NCBI GenBank assembly: GCA_903899985.1
Contig: CAIULL010000123.1
Location: forward strand, 1-59,072
DNA: 59,072 bases
Origin: an uncultured Schlesneria sp.
GTDB lineage: Bacteria > Planctomycetota > Planctomycetia > Planctomycetales > Planctomycetaceae
Reading direction: 5' to 3'
Position 1 is the stretch's first letter. Each line of letters opens with the position of its first letter. The notes under the pieces are model-generated. The model ran no database searches, had not been told where the DNA came from, and saw nothing but the letters and a program-made list of their open reading frames with translations. Shown one piece after another: positions 28,001-35,693 of the stretch. The position numbers were made by a program, and so were the translations under genes.

Positions 28001-28756
28001 ATGCATCAATTGCGAGGGCGCGTCGGTCGATACAAGCACCGGGCCTACTGCTACCTGCTGCTCGACGAAGGCAAATCGTTAACACCTCAAGCATCGCGCA
28101 GGCTGAAAGCAATCGAAGAATTCAGCGAACTTGGCGCGGGTTTCAAGATCGCCATGCGAGATCTTGAAATCCGGGGCGCCGGCAACATCCTCGGGACCGA
28201 GCAATCAGGCCACATTGCGGCAGTCGGATATGAACTGTACTGCCAACTGCTGGAAAACGCGGTCCGGGCCGCCAAGCGACAACCGTTACGCGAACATCGT
28301 CACGTCGAAGTAAATCTTCCGGTGACCGCTTATTTACCTTCGGAATATATCCCCGATGGTCGTCCCAAGATCGAGATGTACCGCAAGTTTTCTATCGTAT
28401 CGACGCTCGATCTGCTGAATGAGCTGACGCAAGAACTGCGAGACCGATACGGACCGATCCCCGAGCCGGTGGAAAAGATGATTCAAATCCGCGAACTGCA
28501 GATCCTGGCGGTCGGTTGGCAGATCGACGATATCCACCTGGAACCTGGCTATGTCGTTTTTGGTTATCGGAATCCGAAAAAGATCGCAAAACTATCGCGA
28601 CTCAGTTCGACGCCATTACGAATCGTCGATGATCGAGAAGCATGCCTTGTGCTCCCTCCAAGACCTCCCGAGCCTGATGAGTTATTAAAACTGCTCAAGA
28701 GTGTATTTGAATCTCAACTGCCGACGTTTGCCGAGAAGGGATATCACAGCGATTAA
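25010..28756 (+). CDS. mfd: Transcription-repair coupling factor Mfd
   Basis: Mfd removes RNA polymerase stalled at DNA lesions and recruits UvrA. The product is 1248 residues, about 100 more than the E. coli protein. The UvrB-like N-terminal part (PHEKDVDGF..., VTTIHALLQPVPS, GEFSIHGGIVDVFSP) is followed by the RNA-polymerase-interaction domain (LNSGDLVVHLSHGIGRFRGM). The translocase has GDVGYGKTEVAMRAAFKA, DEEQRFGV, LSATPIPRTLHMS, ATTIIESGLDIPNANT and QLRGRVGR, then the TRCF C-terminal domain. The extra length comes from a low-complexity insert at about 403-525 (rich in Lys, Ala, Ser, Asn) and a smaller Lys/Glu-rich one at about 245-275. Its stop codon overlaps the stop of the convergent downstream gene within TTAA. 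Confidence 0.96.
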   Translation: MLQRVMDVVEENLITQLTDLPLRLLSQPGMAEVIAKLREGKDATIDGAWGSSSALVAVALCQQSESTLVVVLPHEKDVDGFTSDVSAFGFEPECFPAWAALPQELSITDPILGTRLRILRAFESAAPPRIVVTTIHALLQPVPSREARTVASRTLTVGSELDLEELTTWMVSRGFERVTAIELPGEFSIHGGIVDVFSPDATDPVRIELFGDEIESIRLFDVESQRKVKDLSEIDIAIVTPIPQTPVETQEPQADSKGRKKRAKDTETETPSADYSPISDLNSSALDSLPAQSWVVLLDLAEIVSEGKRYLDRMADPRGLFGVSATLEKCTRRPYVTMAPLLSDSLSPTCHLQVESIERFGGLKGEALQELARFVQQDETVLIACHNEAARTRLSELMTEVFLNEGKESAKTTDETGHQTRSGKPANAAEAAIKLDAPTEPDSKKKGTKPAAAPEAGKPSTSRAVMDSNAGGGLKKFLRGAAKEQQAEVNSDESTNPSSPQNYSSDGGINPSEDKHQKTNHPLLSRIQLCVGHVSRGFRLRPNRIIVLGDNELFGRAEVRRTAKKSKIESRAIDSFLDLNSGDLVVHLSHGIGRFRGMEIQQKGDHTEDHLAIEFGGGVKMYVPVSLIHLVQKYIGGGKASPELSKLGGSSWSNKKKRVTEAVCDMASDMIKLQADRDMKPGLQCPPDSHWVEEFDAAFPYTETVDQLHAITDLKRDMEQPRPMDRLICGDVGYGKTEVAMRAAFKAVDAGRQVAILVPTTVLCEQHFRSFSERMAEFPVNIASLNRFKSAKEVRDTLKGLAEGTIDICIGTHRLVSKDVKFKDLGLLVIDEEQRFGVEVKELLKHMRLEVDVLTLSATPIPRTLHMSLVGVRDISNLETPPQDRQAVETHICRWNKELIRSAIIRELNRDGQIYFVHNRVYNIESIADQIRSLVPEATVDVVHGQMSEEPMELAMMNFVQGRTDVLVATTIIESGLDIPNANTIFINQANNYGLADMHQLRGRVGRYKHRAYCYLLLDEGKSLTPQASRRLKAIEEFSELGAGFKIAMRDLEIRGAGNILGTEQSGHIAAVGYELYCQLLENAVRAAKRQPLREHRHVEVNLPVTAYLPSEYIPDGRPKIEMYRKFSIVSTLDLLNELTQELRDRYGPIPEPVEKMIQIRELQILAVGWQIDDIHLEPGYVVFGYRNPKKIAKLSRLSSTPLRIVDDREACLVLPPRPPEPDELLKLLKSVFESQLPTFAEKGYHSD

Positions 28757-30399
28757 TTGGCGGGCGAATCGAGACTGGTCAGGTCATAGACTTGAAACGT
28801 TCCGTTACGATAGATCGGCTCCAGCTCAAGTGGCCCCAGTCGGTCGGTTAACAGGTGAGTCAACCCGGTCGTCTGACGAAGACTTTTCAGTTCACCGGCA
28901 GAATAGAATTCGTCCTCATAATTCTTCTCGAACCACTTTTGCAAAAAATTGAGTCGGGTGTTCCACTCGACAATCCCAGCGGCATCCTGCGGACAATCCT
29001 TGAATGCCACGTATTCGGCGCGACGTGCAAACCATTTGAAAGCCCATCCGTTCGTCGGTGTCTGAACAAGCGCATTGGGAGGAAGGTGTTTATCGATCCA
29101 GGCACAGACGTCGAGCCAATCCGCGCGGTCTTCTCGCGAGTACCGATTCGTTTCCGATGACAAGTGGGCTCGCCATAGACCGGCAACGAAGATCAGCGTC
29201 AGAATCCACAATGGATGCGTAATGAATCCACGCCACGTTTTAGGTGACGTTGCATTGAACGCTGTTCGTTCCAGGACGCTAACCAGACCGACGGCGACGG
29301 CGATGGGAATCAAAACATCAGCCAGTCGAAACGGATAGAATTTCAACAGGTTCATTCGCTGGTCATAAAATGGCATACGTACCGGGGGGCGCGGCCCCCA
29401 GCCAATCAGAATGCCCGCCAATGCAAATATCACGGACCAGAACACAATCAGGTCCAGCCGCTTTTTCGCGATTGTTCGACCTTCCCATCGACAACTGCAT
29501 AGCCAGATGACCACCAGCAGGGCATAACAAACGTAAGAGCGAAGCGGAAACAACATCGGATCGAGATGGTGTGCCAGTCTGTAGTAAACCTGAATGTAGG
29601 TCCCCGCGCGGCGCGTCTCGGCTGAGACAGCTTCTGTCAGCAATCGATAAACGGGAATCAAACCTGGCAAAGCGAGCACGATCAGAATCAGGCAAGGCAC
29701 AAGGAAGGAACCAGGAAATGAAAATGGCCCCTGCCCCGCACCTGTTAACAAATTCGCTTTCACATTGATTGGCTCTTCGTTCAACGTGTTCGATTCCGCC
29801 AAACGCCGTTTATTTCGAGTCGTTTCGATGAATTGCTCAATAATCCCGCTTAAGGTGAAAGCAAGCAGACTCCAGATACCGACGACGGGATGAAAACTGA
29901 CTGCCAAGCCGGCCCATGCGGCCCCGAGCATCAATCGACGACGAAACGCGTCGCCGAGCGCTGCCAGCAGGAATCCGTAACAGGGAACCTTCCCTTCAAC
30001 GCCACCAACAAGCCATTCGCCCGAGAAGTTTCCGCACGCCGAGAACACCAAGAAGATCCAGGCAGACCAAAGCACAGACCAAGGAGCAAAAAACATCAGT
30101 GACAAGCAACGGGTCCACCCCCAGGCGAGCACAAAAGTCACCACAATTCGACCGATTACGGCGGCCTGGGTGAACGAGACGAACCGTGTCAGTCCACCGA
30201 TCGTCGCATAGAACACGGTGTGTGCGTTCGGTGAGACAAGGAAGAAATCCCGGTCACACCAGTCGGACTGCCAGAAGTGCTTTGATTTACAGAGATAGTG
30301 TGGCTCGTTCACTGCCGGCAAAGGAGCCGCGAATAGACCATACACCAGAAATGTCGCCCATACCGCGATCAGTATGGGCCACATTCGTCTGTCGTTCAT
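28753..30399 (-). CDS. DUF6798-like polytopic membrane protein
   Basis: The product is 548 residues from the ATG at 30399, which gives the N-terminus MNDRRMWPILIAVWATFLVY. About ten hydrophobic helices alternate with short loops; the pattern GLFAAPLPAVNEPHYLCKSKHFW near the N-terminus and FYDQRMNLLKFYPFRLADVL near residue 370 fit the planctomycete DUF6798 membrane family as I recall it. The C-terminal 120 residues are soluble (WLDVCAWIDKHLPPNALVQT, then KDCPQD and TDRLGPLELEPIYRNG), as in membrane glycosyltransferase-like proteins, which would be one possible function. It is convergent with mfd and shares the last four bases with it. Confidence 0.7.
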   Translation of the reverse strand: MNDRRMWPILIAVWATFLVYGLFAAPLPAVNEPHYLCKSKHFWQSDWCDRDFFLVSPNAHTVFYATIGGLTRFVSFTQAAVIGRIVVTFVLAWGWTRCLSLMFFAPWSVLWSAWIFLVFSACGNFSGEWLVGGVEGKVPCYGFLLAALGDAFRRRLMLGAAWAGLAVSFHPVVGIWSLLAFTLSGIIEQFIETTRNKRRLAESNTLNEEPINVKANLLTGAGQGPFSFPGSFLVPCLILIVLALPGLIPVYRLLTEAVSAETRRAGTYIQVYYRLAHHLDPMLFPLRSYVCYALLVVIWLCSCRWEGRTIAKKRLDLIVFWSVIFALAGILIGWGPRPPVRMPFYDQRMNLLKFYPFRLADVLIPIAVAVGLVSVLERTAFNATSPKTWRGFITHPLWILTLIFVAGLWRAHLSSETNRYSREDRADWLDVCAWIDKHLPPNALVQTPTNGWAFKWFARRAEYVAFKDCPQDAAGIVEWNTRLNFLQKWFEKNYEDEFYSAGELKSLRQTTGLTHLLTDRLGPLELEPIYRNGTFQVYDLTSLDSPAN

Positions 30400-30479
30400 T
30401 TCGCACGCAGGCTTTTCACGAATCGACATCGACAAAAATCCCTCTTGGGGTCAGGTCGCCGATTTCGAATCTTGTCGTA

Positions 30480-30662
30480 CTATTTTTTCTTCTTCGCAGC
30501 AGCCTTCTTAGCGGCGGCCTTTTTCGGAGCCTTCGCTTCTGCTTTGGTCGCTGTTTCCTTTTTGGAAGCGCCAGCTTTCTTCGAAGTCGTACCGCTGAAA
30601 ATACGATCGTAATTTTCCCAGAACTTGGGAGTCGTACCGGTACGGACAATCGGGCCACCCAT
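30480..30662 (-). CDS. Small Lys/Ala-rich basic protein
   Basis: This is a 60-residue product from the ATG at 30662, which is preceded by GAGGAG about seven bases away. The first 24 residues are ordered in look and end in GTTPKFWENYDRIFSG; the rest is a run of Lys, Ala and Thr ending in KKAAAKKKK. Longer frames starting at 30746 lack a good ribosome site. Similar short proteins with a folded head and a histone-H1-like Lys/Ala tail occur in planctomycetes, as I recall. The function is unknown; nucleic-acid binding by the tail is plausible. Confidence 0.65.
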   Translation of the reverse strand: MGGPIVRTGTTPKFWENYDRIFSGTTSKKAGASKKETATKAEAKAPKKAAAKKAAAKKKK

Positions 30663-30812
30663 CTGATGCTCCTCTACATACTTACTAAAATTGCGTGTCG
30701 AATTGCCGCAACGAAGCGACAACTTTGCGAGTGTAACGAATCTCAACGTTCAACGCGCGGAGATTCTTCAAATCATGCGATCAAGTGTCAAGTGAAATCG
30801 AACTCGTCTTCG

Positions 30813-31976
30813 TCATTCGGTTCGTTCGACGGCTTCCGTGGTGGTAAGAGTCAGCGGTACTTGAATTCGTCGACCATCACGCACGATCGTCAGTGTCACT
30901 TCATCACCCGGACGTTTTCCTTCAATATATCCCAGAAAATCTTCGGCGGTCGCGATTTTTTGATCGTCAATCGCCACGATCAGGTCGGCTGCCGACTTGT
31001 CGATCCTGTTCAACGTAAATGGTCCACGGCGGGCCTTCGTAATCTTGGGGCCGCGTAACCCAGCTCGTTCAGCGGGTCCGTTTGGTCGCATTTCAGCAAT
31101 CAACAACCCCTTGTCGTTCTGATAGACCTTATCAATTCCACTTTCGGGTCGGACCACATGGCCAATTCTCAACAGTTGAGGAACAACACGTGAGATCAGG
31201 CTGACGGGAATGGCAAAACCAACCCCAGAACTCTGACCCGATGTCGTGGCGATGGCCGTGTTAATTCCAATCAGCCGCCCATGAGCATCAAGTAATGGCC
31301 CTCCGGAACTTCCGGGATTAATCGCCGCATCAATCTGAATAATCGATTTGATCTTCCAGTTCCCATGAATCTGCAGCGACCGATTTAAACTCGAGATGAT
31401 TCCCGTCGTCAGCGTTCGTTCCAGCCCGAACGGGTTTCCTAAAGCAAACACTCGCATACCAACTCGCAATCCGCGGGAGTCGCCAAGAGAAACCGGAAAC
31501 AGTTCATCTTCGGTGGATTCAATCTGGATGACGGCCAGATCATTTAGCGGATCGGCACCGATCGTCGTGGCTTCATAGGTTTTACCGTTATAAAGCGTGA
31601 CTGCCACTTCTTTGGCACCCGCCACGACGTGGTAGTTAGTCAGAATGTGCCCTTCCTGATCGATGATGGCTCCCGAACCGGAACCTTCGGAATGTTCTGT
31701 CATGATCAGTCGCTCGGTTTTAACCGACTTTGAAGTGATATTGACCACGCTCCGATTCACCGCCTCGTATACAGAAACAGCGATGGCTTCATCGGGAGTG
31801 AATCCGTCTTCGTCGTAGATTCTTGTTGCACTCGGACGGACTTTTTCGACAGGCGATTCAATCCTGAACCGACGGTCTTGAGCGGTCAGTGATCCATCGT
31901 GCGACTCGCTCACCATCCAGATTGTGAACGAGCTCGCCAGAAGTGCCGAAAGTAAGCATCCCACGAAAAAACGCAT
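30813..31976 (-). CDS. HtrA/DegP-like trypsin-type serine protease with PDZ domain
   Basis: This is a 387-residue S1C-family protease of the cell envelope. It has an N-terminal anchor (MRFFVGCLLSALLASSFTIW). The catalytic triad is complete: His in LTNYHVVAGAKEV (about 115), Asp in DPLNDLAVIQI (about 145), Ser in INPGSSGGPLLDAHG (about 224). A single PDZ domain follows (about 285-385, GPAERAGLRGPKI, DLIVAIDDQKIATAEDF). One PDZ domain makes it DegS-like in size. It lies 30 bases downstream of the 209-residue gene and is likely co-transcribed with it. Confidence 0.92.
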   Translation of the reverse strand: MRFFVGCLLSALLASSFTIWMVSESHDGSLTAQDRRFRIESPVEKVRPSATRIYDEDGFTPDEAIAVSVYEAVNRSVVNITSKSVKTERLIMTEHSEGSGSGAIIDQEGHILTNYHVVAGAKEVAVTLYNGKTYEATTIGADPLNDLAVIQIESTEDELFPVSLGDSRGLRVGMRVFALGNPFGLERTLTTGIISSLNRSLQIHGNWKIKSIIQIDAAINPGSSGGPLLDAHGRLIGINTAIATTSGQSSGVGFAIPVSLISRVVPQLLRIGHVVRPESGIDKVYQNDKGLLIAEMRPNGPAERAGLRGPKITKARRGPFTLNRIDKSAADLIVAIDDQKIATAEDFLGYIEGKRPGDEVTLTIVRDGRRIQVPLTLTTTEAVERTE

Positions 31977-32006
31977 TGAAGATCCTCATTCCAGTCACGA
32001 CCAAAA

Positions 32007-32636
32007 CTAGTCAATACGTGAATCCGCTGTTTTTATGAGTCGCATCGGAGCCGGAGGCGCGTCGTCCCGATAATTCGCAAGTTGAATTCGATTTTCATCA
32101 GACCCCTGACTCGACTGCCAGACGATTTGCTGTTGTTGATTTCGACCAACAACAACAATTTGCTCCGGGACCGCTTTTTTCGTATTCAATGAAATGCGGA
32201 AGGATCGGAAGAACAGTCGATCGGTTTCATCATGTGAGACAGCTTCGAGAGTGACCCGCTGATCAGTTTGTTCGACAATCTTCCATTTGTACGTTTCATT
32301 CAGCACATCGGAACTGACATGACCGACAAACTGTTCCGCCGCGACGGCGGTATGTTCGTTAAATTCCCGCTGAATCGATTGACGAAACTCTTCCTGCCGA
32401 GATCGATTCCACGTCACCTGACCGCTTGTTGACTGTTCCCATTTCTTCAGCCACGACGCAATCTCATCGAGATCGCCGATAGGTTTAAGAACTGTCGCGT
32501 AGACAGCATCGGGTTCGACTGTCTTCACGTGAGGGCGAACACAGGTCGCGATCGTTGCCGATCCGTTTTTTTTCGATCCCTCGACGTGCACAGGATCAAG
32601 CTGCCAGAGCAGGGAAAACAGTCCGATTTCAAGCAT
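32007..32636 (-). CDS. Conserved hypothetical protein, 209 residues
   Basis: No family was recognised. The ATG at 32636 begins MLEIGLFSLLWQLDPVHVEG, a weakly hydrophobic start without a clear signal peptidase site. Residues about 75-110 form a charged helix (RQEEFRQSIQREFNEHTAVA). The second half alternates strands (ETYKWKIVEQTDQRVTLEAV, RSFRISLNTKKAVPEQIVVV), suggesting a beta-rich domain similar in rhythm to outer-membrane lipoprotein-sorting-like proteins. Its 30-base spacing to the HtrA-like protease suggests a shared transcript and perhaps an envelope role. Confidence 0.6.
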   Translation of the reverse strand: MLEIGLFSLLWQLDPVHVEGSKKNGSATIATCVRPHVKTVEPDAVYATVLKPIGDLDEIASWLKKWEQSTSGQVTWNRSRQEEFRQSIQREFNEHTAVAAEQFVGHVSSDVLNETYKWKIVEQTDQRVTLEAVSHDETDRLFFRSFRISLNTKKAVPEQIVVVGRNQQQQIVWQSSQGSDENRIQLANYRDDAPPAPMRLIKTADSRID

Positions 32637-32871
32637 AAGGTCACATCCATGCGTTCGTCGACAACGTGGTCGGCCAATCCCGCCCGGATCAAACGAATCA
32701 ATTCCTGGAGATTTCTAATAGGGTTCTTAAGCGCTAACTCAACAGCCAACATTGCCTCATTGCGTGGCATCCACCTGAAAGGGGTGGTGTTTTAAAGGAA
32801 AGTCGACAACAGAGGAAGATGAACTGGCCGTTCAGATCGTGTCGAAAATCACTGGCTCCCCGCTGATCGAC

Positions 32872-33654
32872 TTAAACGACAATCAACCACGTTAACAGGA
32901 TCGCAAACGAACCCAGTATTGTGGCAAGGACCTGAAACGAATCGGTCGATTCTTCAACAATCTCCACCTGCTCACCCAGCCAGTCAGGAAAACGTTTCAT
33001 GATATCACGCCAGAATCGTTCCTGAACAAATCGTTCGATGAATAGAAGCGAAAACGCAAGACAAGGAATTCCCAGGTTCGTTTCATCAACAATGGTCTCA
33101 CTCGATGTCTTCGAGAATCGACTTGAACGAGCTTGATGCGGGTCCACTGATTCTCGTGTAAGTCGAATCAGGAGCCCTGCCAGAACACTGATGGCTAACC
33201 ATCCAAGGAGAGATTGAGCCAGATTCGGTGCATAAAGAAAACTTGTCAGAGCGACATAGAGCAGACTCTCGACAAGACTGAGATTTTCTGAGAGTGAGGG
33301 GCGAGTTCGAACCCCAATCGATAATTGCTTTGCCAGCAGCACACCCCCAAGTAGACTGTCCAGTAAGGCTTTAACCCAAGTGGCCTGCAGTCCAAAAGAA
33401 AGGGAAATGGAGCGCGGATCGGTCATCGAAAACCATGTCCACATCGGGACTTGAACCGATGGAAGAACATTGAATTCATGGCTGTATAAAAGAATCACAA
33501 GAACGGCGGAACCGATGCATCCACCAGCGAACCCCGTTCGTGCTGCGGCGACACCCCATCTTTGAAACTCGAAAAGGGTGCCGATCAATAAACCGATTGC
33601 CCCGAGTATCGGGAACGCTGCAGCCGCGATCAGCCAGAATTCAGGGGCCGTCAT
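32872..33654 (-). CDS. NuoL-like truncated membrane protein
   Basis: This is a 260-residue protein with six or more hydrophobic helices. The segment VESLLYVALTSFLYAPNLAQ followed by SLLGWLAISVLAGLLIRL resembles the NuoL stretch that normally reads NL-x6-GWE-x-VGL-x-SYLLIGF. The glutamate after GW, conserved in complex I antiporter subunits, is leucine here. The C-terminus (FIERFVQERFWRDIMKRFPD to the final hydrophobic helix) resembles the last part of NuoL. The middle antiporter core is absent, so the protein is less than half the usual length (about 600). Its start overlaps the NuoK-like gene by four bases (ATGA). The resemblance is inferred by eye. Confidence 0.55.
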   Translation of the reverse strand: MTAPEFWLIAAAAFPILGAIGLLIGTLFEFQRWGVAAARTGFAGGCIGSAVLVILLYSHEFNVLPSVQVPMWTWFSMTDPRSISLSFGLQATWVKALLDSLLGGVLLAKQLSIGVRTRPSLSENLSLVESLLYVALTSFLYAPNLAQSLLGWLAISVLAGLLIRLTRESVDPHQARSSRFSKTSSETIVDETNLGIPCLAFSLLFIERFVQERFWRDIMKRFPDWLGEQVEIVEESTDSFQVLATILGSFAILLTWLIVV

Positions 33655-33947
33655 GATCTCGATTGTTCCTCGTCCAATGGCAGCTCGTCGTTGACACTCG
33701 GCGACCCCAATGTGGATTGAACGATCAGTAGTCCTACGATCACAACTGCGCCGAGTTTAAGTTCGCTTTGACGCTGAAAAAACGCGGCACTGACGACGAA
33801 AGCCAGTAGAATCCCCTGCAACAACACGCTCTGTCGCATCGATCGCTCGGCACCATTTCGCGCCAGGACAACACCGATAATTCCCATCACAATGCATACC
33901 GACGCAAACAGAATGTGACTGCCCCAGTTGCCATTTTCAATGTTCAT
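33651..33947 (-). CDS. NuoK-like small membrane protein
   Basis: The product is 98 residues with three hydrophobic helices, the size and layout of NuoK. The segment IVMGIIGVVLARNGAERSMR aligns with the NuoK pattern LG-x-x-G-x-x-IRRN-x-L-x-x-L, and GILLAFVVSAAFF with its second helix end. The two buried glutamates of NuoK (GLE in helix 2 and AAAEA in helix 3) appear as S-V and V-Q here. The tail is acidic and polar. It sits between the NuoJ-like gene (four-base gap) and the NuoL-like gene (overlap), the canonical J-K-L order. Confidence 0.55.
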   Translation of the reverse strand: MNIENGNWGSHILFASVCIVMGIIGVVLARNGAERSMRQSVLLQGILLAFVVSAAFFQRQSELKLGAVVIVGLLIVQSTLGSPSVNDELPLDEEQSRS

Positions 33948-33951
33948 GGAT

Positions 33952-34800
33952 TTACTCAGGAATGTTTCCGGTTGTCACTTCGACGATTCTTGCCCCGTCT
34001 ACCGATTCACCCGAAGCAGAGCCCATCGACATTGCCAAATAGACAAAGACAATCACGGTCATCAGCACTAAGATATCCGATCGGCGACCCAACGCGAGAT
34101 TGAGCGGAGAACCAACCTGATCGGGATGATTTCGATTGACCAGAACTTCATTCAACCGGTCGCGTGTTGGCAGAGCAGTCTGTTGGGGACTCGACACGAC
34201 ATGCGACATCTCGCTGCGCAGGGTATAGGAAATCGTGCCGAACGAAGTGAACGCTAACAGACTGACCAGCACACCGACCAGCCAATAGCGCCCCGGTTCC
34301 CCTGAAGCGACTGGCTTATCATCAAACGGTACCGCAGCCATTAACCAATCACGGACCGAAATCGGTGCTGGTCTGGACAAGTTACCAAAAAGAGGTCGTG
34401 CGGCCACGCTGGCGACGATCAAGAGCCCAAAAGCGACTTCCCGCTGTTGAAACAAAGCACAAATGCACGCATTGGCAAGTGTATGTACGACATAACCCGC
34501 ACGTTGACACAGTAACGAGACGCGACCTGAAGAATAAATACTCGCTGCCAGGCTGACTGCCAGACAAACGCCAAAACCAAAATCAGCCAGTTGGGAAAGA
34601 GTCGAACGAGACGACGAGGAAACATCCTGGCCTGGATTGGTTCTCAAAGCCAAAAAGATCAGGGCAAGATAAACCAGAGTTGCCAGACCAGACCAAAGCC
34701 GAACTTCTCGATTAACGTTAGGGCGAACCCATAACGTCAGAGCGACCGACCACATTCCAAGCAGTATTGCTAACCACCAGGGAATAAAAGGATCATTCAT
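33952..34800 (-). CDS. NuoJ-like membrane protein
   Basis: This is a 282-residue protein with about seven hydrophobic helices. Residues about 75-140 (DFGFGVCLAVSLAASIYSSG then QQREVAFGLLIVASVAARPL) have the rhythm of NuoJ, where a glutamate opens a helix before an LLLVA-type segment. The C-terminal part (SDILVLMTVIVFVYLAMSMG) ends in a polar tail. The resemblance is weaker than for the next two proteins and leans on their order. It could be a different membrane protein. The gene lies 117 bases downstream of the DUF3467 gene and four bases upstream of the NuoK-like gene. Confidence 0.45.
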   Translation of the reverse strand: MNDPFIPWWLAILLGMWSVALTLWVRPNVNREVRLWSGLATLVYLALIFLALRTNPGQDVSSSSRSTLSQLADFGFGVCLAVSLAASIYSSGRVSLLCQRAGYVVHTLANACICALFQQREVAFGLLIVASVAARPLFGNLSRPAPISVRDWLMAAVPFDDKPVASGEPGRYWLVGVLVSLLAFTSFGTISYTLRSEMSHVVSSPQQTALPTRDRLNEVLVNRNHPDQVGSPLNLALGRRSDILVLMTVIVFVYLAMSMGSASGESVDGARIVEVTTGNIPE

Positions 34801-34917
34801 TCGCGCGCCGACAGCAAATGGCCAGTGTCAATAAACTAAGGTATTGCACTGATTATCCCAGTTGAGCCGCGAAAACAAAAGTCCGGGACGCTTTGGTCTG
34901 GATTAGCCAATCTCAAA

Positions 34918-35265
34918 CTATTTGACGTTGCGCTGTGGAATCACTCGCTTGTTGACGTCAATTTGAACTTCGCCAAATGCCTGCTCGTGACGCTGAAGGA
35001 AAGCCCCAAGAGCCAGCCACAGACGTTTTGCAGTGTAGTAGTTGACAACCAGACGTTGCGAGACTTTGACTGGCGTCGATTGTGCACCCGCTGGCTGAGG
35101 ATTCAAACCGAAATCCAGAATCAGCTCTTCCGGCAATCCAGAAACCCGAGCGAAATTCGCGTACAGCGGTTCGAGACCCTCAGGCTCAACAACCTGCTGG
35201 ACTGGCTGAGTTACTGCGGGTTGTTGGGTTGTTGCACTAGCGTCAAGATTCGGGGTATCTGCCAC
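34918..35265 (-). CDS. DUF3467 family protein
   Basis: The product is 115 residues, starting at GTG (35265) with GGAG upstream. A Pro/Gln/Val-rich leader of about 30 residues precedes the DUF3467 core: LYANFARVSGLPEELILDFG, VKVSQRLVVNYYTAKRLWLA and LQRHEQAFGEVQID. The family is small, beta-rich and widespread, with no settled function. It is the first gene of the - strand group that continues into the three NuoJKL-like genes. Confidence 0.85.
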   Translation of the reverse strand: MADTPNLDASATTQQPAVTQPVQQVVEPEGLEPLYANFARVSGLPEELILDFGLNPQPAGAQSTPVKVSQRLVVNYYTAKRLWLALGAFLQRHEQAFGEVQIDVNKRVIPQRNVK

Positions 35266-35527
35266 GATTTGTTCTCCAAAGCAAGTTTGTCACGGGGATT
35301 AAGTCCTGCGCGAAGACATGATGCCTGCAATAACTTATCACTGTCAACGAACCAAGGACGATGCCCATCAAGAATATGAAGAATTTGGTTTTGAACCAGG
35401 AAATGTCACACTTTCTTCAACACCCCTTCCTACGCAACCAACCCTTGCCACGAAAGCATGCCAAACCACCCCAACGTCGCCATCGCTCGGAAGAACCCAT
35501 TTTATTTCAAGAACCTGAGCAACCAGT

Positions 35528-35555
35528 TTGACAACTTCAGTTCATGACGTATGTT
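35528..35555 (+). promoter_or_regulatory. Candidate sigma-70-type promoter
   Basis: TTGACA (35528-35533, consensus -35) is followed after 16 bases by TATGTT (35550-35555, four of six matches to the -10 box). It would start a transcript near 35562 that ends at the terminator at 35680-35693. Promoter calls by eye are weak on their own. Confidence 0.35.
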
Positions 35556-35561
35556 TTGAAC

Positions 35562-35693
35562 GTGTGGCCTGACTGACACACAAATTGAGTTAAGCAGCGT
35601 ACATCATTTGGCTTCGCAAGAGGTCGAGTGTCTTAACGCGGCAAGGAGGAGCTGGGAGCTTCGAGGGGACCTTGCCGCGTTTTTCTTTTCTTT
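35562..35693 (+). ncRNA. Candidate structured small RNA
   Basis: The segment between the candidate promoter and the intrinsic terminator is about 130 bases. It can fold as GTGTG/CACAC (35562-35566 with 35577-35581), then GTTAAG/CTTAAC (35589-35594 with 35632-35637), then the terminator stem. The GTTAAG/CTTAAC pairing shares three bases with the terminator's left arm, so the two would compete. It does not match SRP RNA, tmRNA, RNase P or 6S RNA features that I can recall. It might also be an attenuated leader of the secretin gene 410 bases downstream. Confidence 0.4.
35635..35693 (+). terminator. Strong intrinsic terminator
   Basis: Perfect 12-base arms AACGCGGCAAGG (35635-35646) and CCTTGCCGCGTT (35670-35681) enclose a 23-base loop. 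The loop itself contains AGCT/AGCT. The stem runs into TTTTTCTTTTCTTT. The T-rich side fixes the direction as +. No protein gene lies upstream on this strand nearby, so it must end a non-coding transcript. Confidence 0.8.

Noticed and set aside
32740-32800. Possible degenerate copy of the GC-rich hairpin repeat (CCACC ... GGGGTGGTG)
   Set aside because: Only a short stem and a few flanking bases match; not enough to place it in the family.
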